This document shows, piece after piece, positions 10,138-19,599 of a stretch of 64,000 bases of DNA (position 1 is its first letter; every line of letters starts with the position of its first letter). Origin of the DNA: Branchiostoma floridae (taxonomy: Eukaryota; Chordata; Leptocardii; Amphioxiformes; Branchiostomatidae); assembly GCF_000003815.2 (NCBI RefSeq), contig NC_049992.1, positions 2,869,445-2,933,444 on the forward strand, given 5' to 3'. The position numbers were made by a program, and so were the translations under genes. The notes under the pieces are model-generated. The model did not search any database, was not told where the DNA came from, and was given only the letters and a program-made list of their open reading frames with translations.

Positions 10138-12321
10138 CTAAACATGAAAGCTGACATCATGGCGCTGCCTCCAGCTGGACCTGAGCACGGTTCTGTACCA
10201 GTCCGCTGCCATGGCAACCAGAACCTGGTCCAGTATGATGGCGGTGAGGCCCCAGACTCGGTGCGGGCCGCCAAGCCAGACGGGCATCGTGTAGCTGTAG
10301 TTGTCATGGCGACGCTTCATGGTGGTGTAGCGCTGGTGGGCGGGGTCGAGTAGATGGGAGAAGGACATTGGGAACACTGCCGCTACCTGGGTAAACATAA
10401 ACAACAACAACTGTTTACATCATGGTGGGTTATCCCTATAGCATGTCATCCGTAAAGCAGGTTTTCAGTCCACAATTTCTGTCAAAAAACAACCTTTCCC
10501 TTTAGTCATCCTAAAACAGATTTTTAGATCCCTACACCATGCAAACACACATAACCGTTGCCTGACAGGAAACAACAGATGATAAACTGGATAGTGAGTG
10601 AGTGGACATGTGTGATCCGAAATCACGTCATCCATAAAAACAGGTCTGTAGTCTATCACAAGAATACAGTGCAGTACCCACCTCCCTGGGGCTGAGCTTG
10701 AGTTTTGCTGGGTCCACCTCCCCCACATTTCCCAGCACAGCCACCACAGTCATGGTGTTTCTCTGTAAGAGTGTCAGGAATTATATATAGTTATGCACAT
10801 TTATTCAAGATAAAGCCATACATTGTTTTCCAGGTATTAGATGATATATACTAGTAGCCACATGTACCTACACTTGCAACCATCAAGTACAGTCGTAAGT
10901 GAATGGTCCAAATACATAATGAACAGTCCCCCCCATACCAGCCCTGTCAGGGACAGGCTTGAGTGGCCCCTACAGATCATAATGAACAGTCCCCATGTAC
11001 CTATCCTGCAAGATACAGACTTGGACTCCACACATCATGGACAGTCCCCATGTACCTAGTACTTAGAACCCTGTCAGGATGAGGTTTGATTAATAGTGAT
11101 TAATGTTACCATATAGCAATGTCATAGCAAGAAATGTACCATTTTGCCTTGCACTGTACACCTGTGACAATAAACTTTGACTTGACTAGGCCTTGACTGG
11201 CCCCCACGTATACTGAACAGTCCCCTGTACCTACCCTGTCAGGTATAGGTTTGAGCGGTCCCCATATATAATGAACAGTCCCCTGTACCTACCCTGTTGG
11301 GTATAGGTTTTAGCTGGCCCCAGACATCCACAGTGCTGGATGGGATGCCCAGTTCCTCCTCGGTCTCCCGTAATGCTGTGTGCACGACGTCGCGATCGGT
11401 CTTGTCACACATGCCACCCGGAAAACTGGGAGCCATGTCGAGAAAGAAGAAATCAAACACATCAAGAAAAAAATTATAGCTTCAGATACTGACTAATAAA
11501 ATAATAGTACGTACTAACTGTGTCTTAAGTCTTATAAGGTGTGGTTTTCTTGGCAACTTCTCTTTCAGTCTTATGGTAACTGCCTATTGATTTACATTTG
11601 TGCAAAGTAATTTTGGATAATCTGTATACTTAGTGTTCGCTGTGTACAAAAGAGAGAAAAAGCATGTAAATTAAACTAAGTATGGGCTTTTATACTATTC
11701 CCTTTTTATCCCACTTACTTCATGTAGCCAAAATGGGGCATGAAATAATGCAATAAACTTCATTGTCATTGTCGTTCGTTATATATTATAATGACACAAA
11801 ATCAGACAGTTACTTGTGTTGGAAAGATTGTATAAACTTCTTTCAATCATCTAAGACCCTGACCTGACTTCCCCTCTGTGACTCCTTAACCTTGATGACC
11901 TGAGAGTGAGCAGCACAGAAGGAACTCCCTTCACTGTACAGAGGGGCACCAGCACTGCAGCACCCACCGCAATCTTCTCATTGGTCACAATACTCCTCAT
12001 CTTGGGTATCCTCTCCAGCGTCCTCCGCTTGCTCTCCTCTAGGAGGATGTTCTGGATAGCTGCCTCCTTGGAGAAGGACGTCGCTGAAGAGAGCTTGCGG
12101 CACAACGTTTTATTGGCACTGAGAAATGTGACATGTTTTCCTTGAAATTTAGTTCTGTTTGACTTTGAGATGTCACCTTTTGTGTGAGTTGAGGAAAGGT
12201 TCGTATTTTGGTAGCACACAGTTCTTGCACTCAAAACCAAAACTCTCTGAGGTATATGGTTACTCTGGAGGACAGGAATCCACAGCTTCATAGCTACCGA
12301 ATGGCATACAAGACAGTTCAT
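10138..12321 (-). CDS. NUDT8: NUDT8-like nudix hydrolase (CoA diphosphatase family)
   Basis: Four minus-strand exons join in frame: 12321-11864, 11425-11293, 10762-10682 and 10386-10138 (306 residues). The ATG is at 12321-12319. The nudix segment starts about residue 153 with [20 protein letters not shown] followed by ETEEELG. This has the GGxxDxxD...ALRExxEExG form shared by NUDT7/NUDT8 rather than the strict canonical box. The last exon has [19 protein letters not shown], matching the NUDT8 C-terminus. The roughly 100-residue N-terminal extension (serine- and lysine-rich, few acids) would suit a mitochondrial presequence, which is inference. The expected reaction is Mg-dependent cleavage of CoA-like diphosphates. 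AATAAA (minus) at 10126-10131 follows the stop closely. Exon 2 donor copies fill the next intron. Confidence 0.9.
10920..11292 (-). repeat. Tandem copies of NUDT8 exon-2 end and donor
   Basis: The end of exon 2 with its donor (minus strand CCTATACCCAACAGG|GTAGGTACAGGGGACTG) recurs downstream in the intron. One copy, with donor near 11237, is almost perfect. More diverged copies start near 11060, 11000 and 10940. Common words on the plus strand are GAACAGTCCCC, GTACCTA and CCCTGTCAGG. A LINE/SINE-like tail sits between copies at about 11070-11195. Confidence 0.75.
11080..11195 (+). mobile_element. Retroelement 3' tail
   Basis: Sequence ending CACCTGTGACAATAAACTTT followed by a short GACTT-type tail. 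This is a common 3' end of CR1/L2-like LINEs or their SINEs. A similar tail (AATAAACTTCATTGTCATTG) lies at 11745-11775. No coding sequence is attached. Confidence 0.45.
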
Positions 12322-12329
12322 CTAGGAGA

Positions 12330-12846
12330 AAAAACAAAGCATTAAATTTTTTTGGAAAAAAAGGACAAACTACATGCTTATTGCTATATGTCTCTAACTT
12401 AAGCTGCAGTCATGTTTGTGAAATACGTTGTATTGTAGTACAGATCATTAGAAGTCCTACTTAGTTTATTTACCGAGCTGAGCTCCTATTCTCACATGTA
12501 TGACTATGAGGTGAGTATTAGTATGAGAGGATACAGATACAGATACAGAGGCAAGGTAAACTGACTAGGACTCAAGGGCACCCAGGCTATTGTTGTCATA
12601 GTAGGTGTCAACGATAATCAAATACTAAACAGTCAATTATCATCTAACACAATCTTGGTTATCTCAACACAATCTTGAGATTATACATCTGAGCCTGGAA
12701 TGATATAGCTAATATCAATAAACTTGTGGAACACAAGTAGAATTCCAATTTAAGTGAGGATCTACATGTATCTGTATCTGTATGCATAAAGTTTAAAGAA
12801 GTATCCTTTCTTTTCTATGACATTTCAAAATCTACAGATTTCAACA
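12330..12846. other. Intergenic upstream of NUDT8
   Basis: Probably contains the NUDT8 promoter or 5' UTR (minus strand). I see no clear TATA box. A short ATACAG simple repeat occurs near 12535-12550. Confidence 0.35.
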
Positions 12847-12854
12847 GCAGGCAT

Positions 12855-13313
12855 TAGGGATGTGTACCGGTACAGTGTACCGATACAGTACCGGTACAAT
12901 CAATTAGGTACAGATACAAAAATACCGGAACCCTGGTGTACCGGTACTGGACCTGTATCTAATTAGTGCAAGCCAGGCAGAATAACAGGTCAGGAGATGG
13001 CCACTTTGACAGATAAAATTACTGTGAAATCACCATAGCAGTCTCTGAGCCCCAGTGAGGGAAAAAGCAACAAGGGTCAAATTTTTGTTGCATCATGTGT
13101 CTACCATAATAAACACGTTTTTATTGGTTCAAACATGCTTCTACCCTTTTTAATACATTGTTTTGCTATTATAACATAATATAACATAATATTATGATAT
13201 GATATTCAATGCCATGCATTTAGGTCCGGACTCATTAGGTCCGGACCTGTACCTAAACCTCTGGATTCGAATCCGGACCTGTACCTAAACGTGGGTTTAG
13301 GTACGCATCCCTA
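12855..13313. mobile_element. hAT-type MITE with 8-bp target duplication
   Basis: The ends are TAGGGATGTGTACC and GGTACGCATCCCTA (inverted). They are flanked by a perfect 8-bp direct repeat GCAGGCAT at 12847-12854 and 13314-13321. An 8-bp duplication is characteristic of hAT transposons. The interior is rich in GTACCGGTAC/GGTCCGGACC palindromes and encodes no transposase. Confidence 0.85.
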
Positions 13314-13321
13314 GCAGGCAT

Positions 13322-13828
13322 ACAAAAAGTCATGTTAAGGTGATTCAGAAAGCTACACAAGTACAAAGTATGTATTATGTATTCTGAATGCTTTATTTCT
13401 TGTAGTACTAGTAACAATGTCATGAAAGGCATGTGCATGCATACAGAAGTGAAATTGTTATAAAAGAATGTGTTTAAAGAAATATATACAAATTGTCATG
13501 TATACATCACTGCAGGTGACTTTGCCAAAATGAATCAGATTTCAAATGATTCCATCTTTGCATCTTTCCTGTTGAAAGTGTTGTAACAGCGCCACCTATC
13601 AAGACTCCATAGCAGTGCACAGTATAAACTTGTACTGACCAAGAAGTGACAGAAAATATCCTGCATTTGCTGGCAAATAATAAATATCTTTAGTATGAAT
13701 CATCACTCTGTGTCCAGATATACAGCAAAAGTTCTTGTATTGTGGACAAATATGTTGCCAAAATGGCCAGATGGCCCCAACACAGGAATAGTTATCATTA
13801 CAATTTGGATTGCAGTCTTTATAATGCC
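13322..13828. other. Intergenic, no gene seen
   Basis: AT-rich spacer ending in the 3' region of the ZnF-UBP gene. A minus-strand AATAAA lies at 13829-13834. Confidence 0.4.
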
Positions 13829-13849
13829 TTTATTCATCAATCATATGAA

Positions 13850-14362
13850 TCAACACCCCGGCAGACAGCCAAACTTGCTGAGGTGCGCTGCTCGCTTAGC
13901 GGGCAGCAGTGTCTCGTTGTGTACGTAGAAGTCGCAGGGGTAACACCAGACGGACAGATCAGCGTAACTCAACACCATGCTGTGTCCCGTCGTCTCCCCG
14001 TGACGCACCATGTGTTCCTTCACGAACCTCCCACAGTGCACCTGGTAGCAGTGCAGGCACACCCAGTTCTCGGAGGCATCACCGCAGGTAATGCACGGCG
14101 CCGACGCGTCCAGACCGTCGCTAGGGAGCGTTGCTATGGTTTCCAGATGCGGGCACCATGTCAACGGCACCACGGCAAACATGTTGTCAGGCACGCCTTC
14201 TCCACCAATCAGGTCGCAGATCGTTGAAGATGATGCGGATTCAGAACCTCCTACAGCGCCCTCCTCAGAAGTGGTTGCCATGGCAGCGGATGAGCTGCTC
14301 TCATTGGTGGGAGGCTGGTCATGTGACCTGTCACCACTGCCTGAGGGTTGTTGGTCGGCCAT
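13850..14362 (-). CDS. Small protein with HDAC6-type ZnF-UBP (ubiquitin-binding) domain
   Basis: I take the ATG at 14362 (context ACAACATGG). An upstream in-frame ATG at 14470 would read through a likely splice acceptor near 14413. The product is 170 residues. About 70 residues of Ser/Thr/Gln-rich disordered sequence (MADQQPSGSGDRSH...) precede a complete ZnF-UBP domain. Zinc ligands are all visible in order: CPH, CITC, CLHCYQVHCG, an H-rich helix (EHMVRHGETTGH) and WCYPC. CGR and the Trp of SVWC, which grip the ubiquitin C-terminus in HDAC6, are present. The closest family is the C-terminal zinc finger of HDAC6, but no deacetylase domain is adjacent. A role as reader of free ubiquitin C-termini is inference. 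A minus-strand AATAAA lies 16 nt past the stop. Confidence 0.8.
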   Translation of the reverse strand: MADQQPSGSGDRSHDQPPTNESSSSAAMATTSEEGAVGGSESASSSTICDLIGGEGVPDNMFAVVPLTWCPHLETIATLPSDGLDASAPCITCGDASENWVCLHCYQVHCGRFVKEHMVRHGETTGHSMVLSYADLSVWCYPCDFYVHNETLLPAKRAAHLSKFGCLPGC

Positions 14363-14414
14363 GTTGTGTTTTCCCTGATGAGTGTTTGTTCTACTCAGGA
14401 ATGAGCCTCTACAG

Positions 14415-15111
14415 TATCTGGGCGTGAGAAAACAAAAGACAAAAATCCCAGTTAGCTGTGACCGAAACACAAAGGTTGATTACATAGATGTGAAAACTTT
14501 TCTTCTGCATAGGTAGTGGACCTATACTATATAGTCTGTATTTTTCTGGTGATGCCTGCTGATGCCTGGGAGTATGTCATTTGTTTTCACGTACCAATTC
14601 TACGAGTGGTTCGGAGTTGAATGCCCCCCTCCCCACAAGCATAGTTTTTCTAACGAAAAAAAAAATAGTTCACTTACCTTTTACAGAGTTTTTTCAACTT
14701 TATTCCTTTCTCACAGATGACAGGTTAGGCCTTCTGTTGTCTGTAACACAATTTTACGTCGCAGCAAGGAGGAAATAAAGAAACTCTGCAAGAAACGGAC
14801 AGGACACGAAAAACTCGAGTTCCGTGTCACCCTCAACTTTGACCCAGAAAATACAAGACTATCACAACTGCAGTAGTAGGGGTCGTAGGATTGTCATTTT
14901 TTCTTAACAGGATTTTTACAATAAAATACCTTTTAAAATCAATGTGCATACATTAGAACAATTAAATAGAATGTATTTATCTAGTTTATAAAGTATTTTC
15001 TTTATCTAAATGATTGTTTTACAGTAATCTATGACTTTCAAAGGGAGTAAACCTTAGCCTCCCTCTACAGTAATGGTATATCCCACGTAGGTCACGCAGA
15101 GGTCGTCCAAC
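14415..15111. promoter_or_regulatory. Shared divergent promoter interval (inferred)
   Basis: The ZnF-UBP gene (minus) and GSTK1 (plus, ATG at 15112) are head to head. The roughly 700 bp between them must carry both 5' ends, including a likely noncoding first exon of the minus gene upstream of the acceptor near 14413. No TATA box is obvious. Confidence 0.35.
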
Positions 15112-17012
15112 ATGGCGGCACCAGCTCGAAAATCTGTGGAGTTTTTCTACGACGTTTTGTCGCCGTACACATGGCTGGCGTTCGAGGTGAGGGAACCATT
15201 TATCGAAACCTTTAAAGAAGCATTTTTCCTTTCTATATTTACGCCTTTAGAGGGAGAATTATTGTTGTTCGCCGATATACTTAAAGTTTAACCTTGGGGG
15301 TGGGGAGGGGGCGGGGCAAACTTTTCCGACTGGACCCAGGAGGTAAACAGAATATTACGCGCGAAATGATACATCGGAGTGGGTAGTAGAAAATGTGACT
15401 TACTAGGCTCACTCTCACATGCTTTCTGTTGTGTAGGTGTTATAAAACAGTGAAAATCTGCTTGGAGAAAAGTGTGTAGGGCAAAGTCCAAATTCTGTAG
15501 GTCATGTTTGGCAACTGTTTACCTGAATTTACCTGAATTGCAGAGATTTGATTTATTTTCAACGACTTTGTTCAGTGCAAGGCCATTGACCACTTCTAGG
15601 CACTGAACTTCACTCACTGTGGCAGCCTTTCTTCTCCCTAAGTCAGAAACATCGAGCTTTAGCAAGTTCGACTAACTGAAAGCAGGGGTTACGAGGCTGC
15701 TCGGTAAATTCCCTACACCATTTGGCCGAAATGGTTTTGATCCGCTCAAGCCGGGAAGGTCCCGTACTCTTTTAGACAAGTATAGCTGGTTCTTTTACGT
15801 GCGTGGAATTTGGCTGTCCCTGAACGTGGAACCTCCATTTAATGTCCTATCTGAGGGACGTCCTTAGCCGAAGCTAGGTACTCAATTTTCACCTGAGTAA
15901 AGTGAGGAAAGCTGTGTGAAGTGCCTTTCCCAAGGGCACAAGATCGGGGACAAGATCGGACACAAACACGATACCGCTGCTCTACGCGATCTCACTAAGT
16001 AATTTATGCAGATATACGTTTTACCTGCTACCATTCCACAGGTGATGTGCCGCTACCAACAGAAGTGGAACATCGACCTGAAACTGAGACCGTTCTTTCT
16101 TTCTGGGATCATGCAGGGGGCAGGTGGGTGGAAATATGTTAATGTATACAGTTAGTACTAGCTTATACATACATTGAATATCTAATCGAGGTGTTACCAG
16201 CATGCACGCTGCTCTGACAGTTACTAATCACTAAGATTATTTTCTGCTTGAGGTCAACTACTAGTACTAGTATATTACCTGACATATACTAGTAGGTCGG
16301 GGTTCTCTCGATCGCAGTTTAGCAGGCCCCTACGCTGTGATTTGTATCTCCTACTGATTTGGATCCTCTACACTGTGCTTTGCGCCCTTACGCTGTGTTT
16401 GAACCAGCGTAGGAAATAATGTTTCTGAGGGTTAGACTAAGAGATTTAAAAATTTCAAAGGGAGGATGCGGCATTGCCCCACGACCCCCCTACAATGCTC
16501 TTGCCTTTACCACAAGCCATGTGGCTTTGCCATGCAAAGATGCTCTCTATGCTGGGAAAAAATCCTGGTGAGAACTCTGTAGGGAGCATTGTATTTCATG
16601 GCTAATATCAAATGATATCTCTTTACTTAAGTCTTAGTACTTCATCTTATGTCTCCCCCCACCAGACAACCGTCCCCCCGGCATGGTCCCAGCCAAGGCC
16701 ACCTACATGGGGCAGGACCTGAAGAGGCTGACAGACATGTACCAGGTGCCCTTCAACATGCCCAGCAACCCTGCAGAGGTCATGTTCATCAAGGGGTCCA
16801 TCAACGCAGGCAGGTTCCTCACAGCAGTGGACATGAACTGTGACCAGTACTTGGAGGAGTTGACAAGGTGTGTGTGTGTGTGTGTGCGTGTGTTTGTGTG
16901 TGTGTGTGTGAGAGTGTGTGTGTTTGTGTGTGTTTGTGTGTGTGTGTTTGTTTGTGTGTGTGTGTTTGTGTGTGTGTTTGTGTGTGCGTGTTTGTGTGCA
17001 TGTTTGTGTGCA

Positions 17013-17056
<44 letters not shown>

Positions 17057-17937
17057 GTACTAGTATGTGTATCTATGTGTTTGTGTGTTTGTGTTTGGAA
17101 TTACATGTTATGAAGAACATTACATTTGATTTTGGTATCCATAATACACAGAGAAGAGGACATCACAGAACCTGCCAGCCTGATCATGATATCTACAGCA
17201 GGCAAAGCTGGCATCCCGGAGGATCTTTCCCTGTGCCTTTGCTTATGCAGCGTATTTTGATACAATTTACTATTTCCCTTTCCATGCAGTTGTTCCTGAG
17301 AATCTACTTCCGAGATGAGGACATCACAGAACCTGCCAATCTGATGGCTGCTGCAGCCAAAGCTGGCATCCCAAAGGATCGTTCCCCATGCGCTTTCTTT
17401 TGCAGCATATTTTGATGATAAGTTCTACACTTAAGCTGTTTTCATTTCCAGGCAGCTGTTCCTGAGGATCTACTACAGAGACGAGGACATCACAGAACCT
17501 GCCAGTCTGATGGCTGCAGCAGCCAAAGCTGGCATCCCAGAGGATCTTTCCCCATGCCTTTTCTTTTGCAGTGTGTTTTGATAAGTTTTACAGTAACTGT
17601 TTCCCTTACCAGGCAGTTGTTCCTGAGGATTTACTACCGAGACGAGGACATCACAGAACCTGCCAGTCTGATGGCTGCAGCAGCCAAAGCCGGCATCCCG
17701 GAGGATCTGACCAAGCAGCTTCTCTCCACCCTCAAGGACCAGGCGGTCAAGGACCGGCTCCGACAGACCACGCAGGCGGCATTGGACCACGGCGCGTTCG
17801 GCTCCCCGACCATCGTGGCGCACATCGACGGGAAAGCGCAGATGTTCTTTGGGTCGGACAGGTTAGAGCTGATGGCGCACATGCTGGGGGAGAAATGGTA
17901 CGGTCCGCTGCCTGAACTGGCCAAGGCCAAGATGTGA
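15112..17937 (+). CDS. GSTK1: Glutathione S-transferase kappa
   Basis: Exons 15112-15186, 16042-16123, 16666-16867 and 17613-17937 join in frame (phases 0, 1, 2) to give 227 residues, against 226 in human GSTK1. The start MAAPARKSVEFFYDVLSPYT carries the DsbA-like thioredoxin motif with the conserved SPY glutathione-site serine. Later segments (RNRDEDITEP-like YYRDEDITEP, GAFGSPTIVAHIDG, FGSDRLELMAHMLGEKW) match the family closely. GSTK enzymes conjugate or reduce substrates with glutathione in mitochondria and peroxisomes. Oddities are that the exon 3 donor is the first GT of a long (GT)n tract and that three partial copies of exon 4 precede the real one. Confidence 0.95.
15640..16005 (+). 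repeat. Dispersed interspersed repeat (SINE/LINE-like), low certainty
   Basis: A block in GSTK1 intron 1 with phrases such as GTGAAGTGCCTTTCCCAAGG and GGCACAAGATCGG, which recall widespread deuterostome interspersed repeats. No other copy in the window confirms it. Confidence 0.3.
16868..17052 (+). repeat. (GT)n microsatellite at a splice donor
   Basis: About 185 bp of GT dinucleotides with GTTT interruptions, starting exactly at the exon 3|intron 3 boundary of GSTK1. The VCVCVC reading frames here are translations of the repeat. Confidence 0.95.
17145..17612 (+). repeat. Three partial tandem copies of GSTK1 exon 4
   Basis: Copies of the first ~95 bp of the last exon begin near 17150 (start missing), 17287 and 17453. 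They are followed by the same intron-derived spacer (TTTCCCCATGC...TTTTGCAG...). The unit length is about 160-166 bp. The 17453 copy keeps the full acceptor CCAG|GCAG and reads to an in-frame stop after PEDLSPCLFFCSVF. The 17287 copy has lost the AG before GCAG. Splicing to the 17453 copy would give a protein lacking the conserved C-terminal third. Confidence 0.85.
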
Positions 17938-18263
17938 ACTGTCACAGTTGTCGTACAATAGGTTTTATAAAGTACAGCAAAGTTAGGACATTTCAAAGAG
18001 TCATGTATGTGTTGAACAATATCAGTTGGCTCTGTAAACTTCTCTTATTACAGAAGAAAATTGTTGAGGGATCGTTGTTGATGGTAGAAAATTTGATGGG
18101 TCAGACAAAGAAATCGTAAGACAAATTTGACTAGGCCTTTAAACGTGAAGTTGTCATGCTGTGAGAAAGTCAGTTTATCTCTCAGCTGGCAGTGATTGGC
18201 AGGTAGTTGATGGTGTGACTTATTGCCTGAACTTGCCAAAACCAAAGTTGATAGAATTACTAT

Positions 18264-18406
18264 AACCTCTACCAGGCTCCGTGGTTCGGATGATGGTTCC
18301 ACTCGGCCCGCTGACTCCCCTAGCATACTATTGACCCTATTTGTCTAATTGTTTATTTTTCCAATTTCAACAATTAGACCACCAAACCATGGAGCCTGGT
18401 AGAGGC
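18264..18406. mobile_element. 143-bp MITE in GSTK1 3' region
   Basis: Inverted ends CCTCTACCAGGCTCC / GGAGCCTGGTAGAGG with one internal mismatch over about 21 bp. They are flanked by the direct repeat TAGAATTACTAT (18252-18263 and 18407-18418), which looks like a target duplication. Confidence 0.7.
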
Positions 18407-18939
18407 TAGAATTACTATGCTATGACAGGTCTGATGTACACTGTACATGTCTGAACTGGTAGTGATTTGATGGTGGGATTATGGAATGAGCCAACGTTGT
18501 ACAGGCCACTGCCACAAGTTGCCAGGCCTTAAAATTGCTGTGTGAATGAAGCTGCTATCATATCAATACTTTATTATGCTGAGTTAATCTGTAAACTGTT
18601 ACTAATTAAGTGTTAAGGATTGACTTGTGAGGTAGCCTTTTGCACCAAGTTTGTATCGTAGGAAGCAGAGAAGATAAAAGAGACTTGATTTTGTTTACCT
18701 CATCATGTAATGATACAGGACCTCTGTCAGCAGTTAAAATGTATGGACATTGATGAAGCTTTCTCAATATTTCGATTATGAAATGTGTGAATATAAATGT
18801 TATGTCATTTATTGCTGCAGCATTGTTGCTTTGTTGACATTCCAATGATATACACAAAATTTAATGTGTTTCTTGTCTTGTCCAGTCTTTTTTCAGCATA
18901 TGATCAACACACAAAAGTGACAGAGACATGAAGAATACA

Positions 18940-18953
18940 AATAAATGTTTATT
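18940..18953. terminator. Overlapping convergent polyadenylation signals
   Basis: AATAAA on the plus strand (18940-18945) and AATAAA on the minus strand (18948-18953) lie 2 bp apart. They could end GSTK1 (plus, about 1 kb 3' UTR) and the four-TM gene (minus, about 650 bp 3' UTR) respectively. Confidence 0.5.
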
Positions 18954-19470
18954 GCATACCCTGTGGAGCTAAGACAAAGAAAAAACTGACCTAATATACC
19001 TCTGATGCATGTATATTAATTCAGACAATAATATGAAAGAGATACAAAAGGTACTTTAAGAGACTATTAGCTAGGAAATGACAGACACTCATGCTAACAT
19101 CACACGAGAAAGGTACTACATATATATGTAAAGAGGTCAATTTCAAATGAGATGCAGCCGTTACTTTTTTCAAATAGTTAATGCAGTTTGATTTCATTTC
19201 CTGCAGCTGGTATTTTCAGCGAAGCAAACGGGGTCACCCTTACTGTTTTTGGTAAGTATATTGGGTTCTTTGATATGCAGAGGTTTGATACCTGAAGCTC
19301 AGTAATAGTACTATCTCTCTTTTCAAAACAAGTTTTTCATCAGCGCAAAACATTACATAGGTGAATTGTAAAATACTTGTAAAATACATGTATTTCTTAT
19401 CCCATTCTAAGGTCACACCAAACAACCTGTACATGCATGATTAACTGTCTACAACTAGTACAAGGTCAAT

Positions 19471-19556
19471 CTTATTGCATGATATTTTGGATACACTACA
19501 ATTCATACTACATTTGTAGTGTGAATTGTAGTGTATCCAAAATATCATGCAGTAAG
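19471..19556. repeat. 86-bp near-perfect hairpin
   Basis: Two 42-nt arms (core TGCATGATATTTTGGATAC ... GTATCCAAAATATCATGCA) separated by 2 nt. Only two positions are not Watson-Crick, and both are G:U pairs in plus-strand RNA. It lies just downstream of the four-TM gene stop, within its likely 3' UTR. It could be a small foldback element or a structured RNA. Confidence 0.8.
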
Positions 19557-19599
19557 ATGGATATTAATGTACAATGTTAATGGTTCAATTATGAGATGT

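Noticed and set aside
16683..17415. VCVCVC frames through the GT microsatellite
   Set aside because: Read-through of GSTK1 exon 3 into (GT)n intron sequence.
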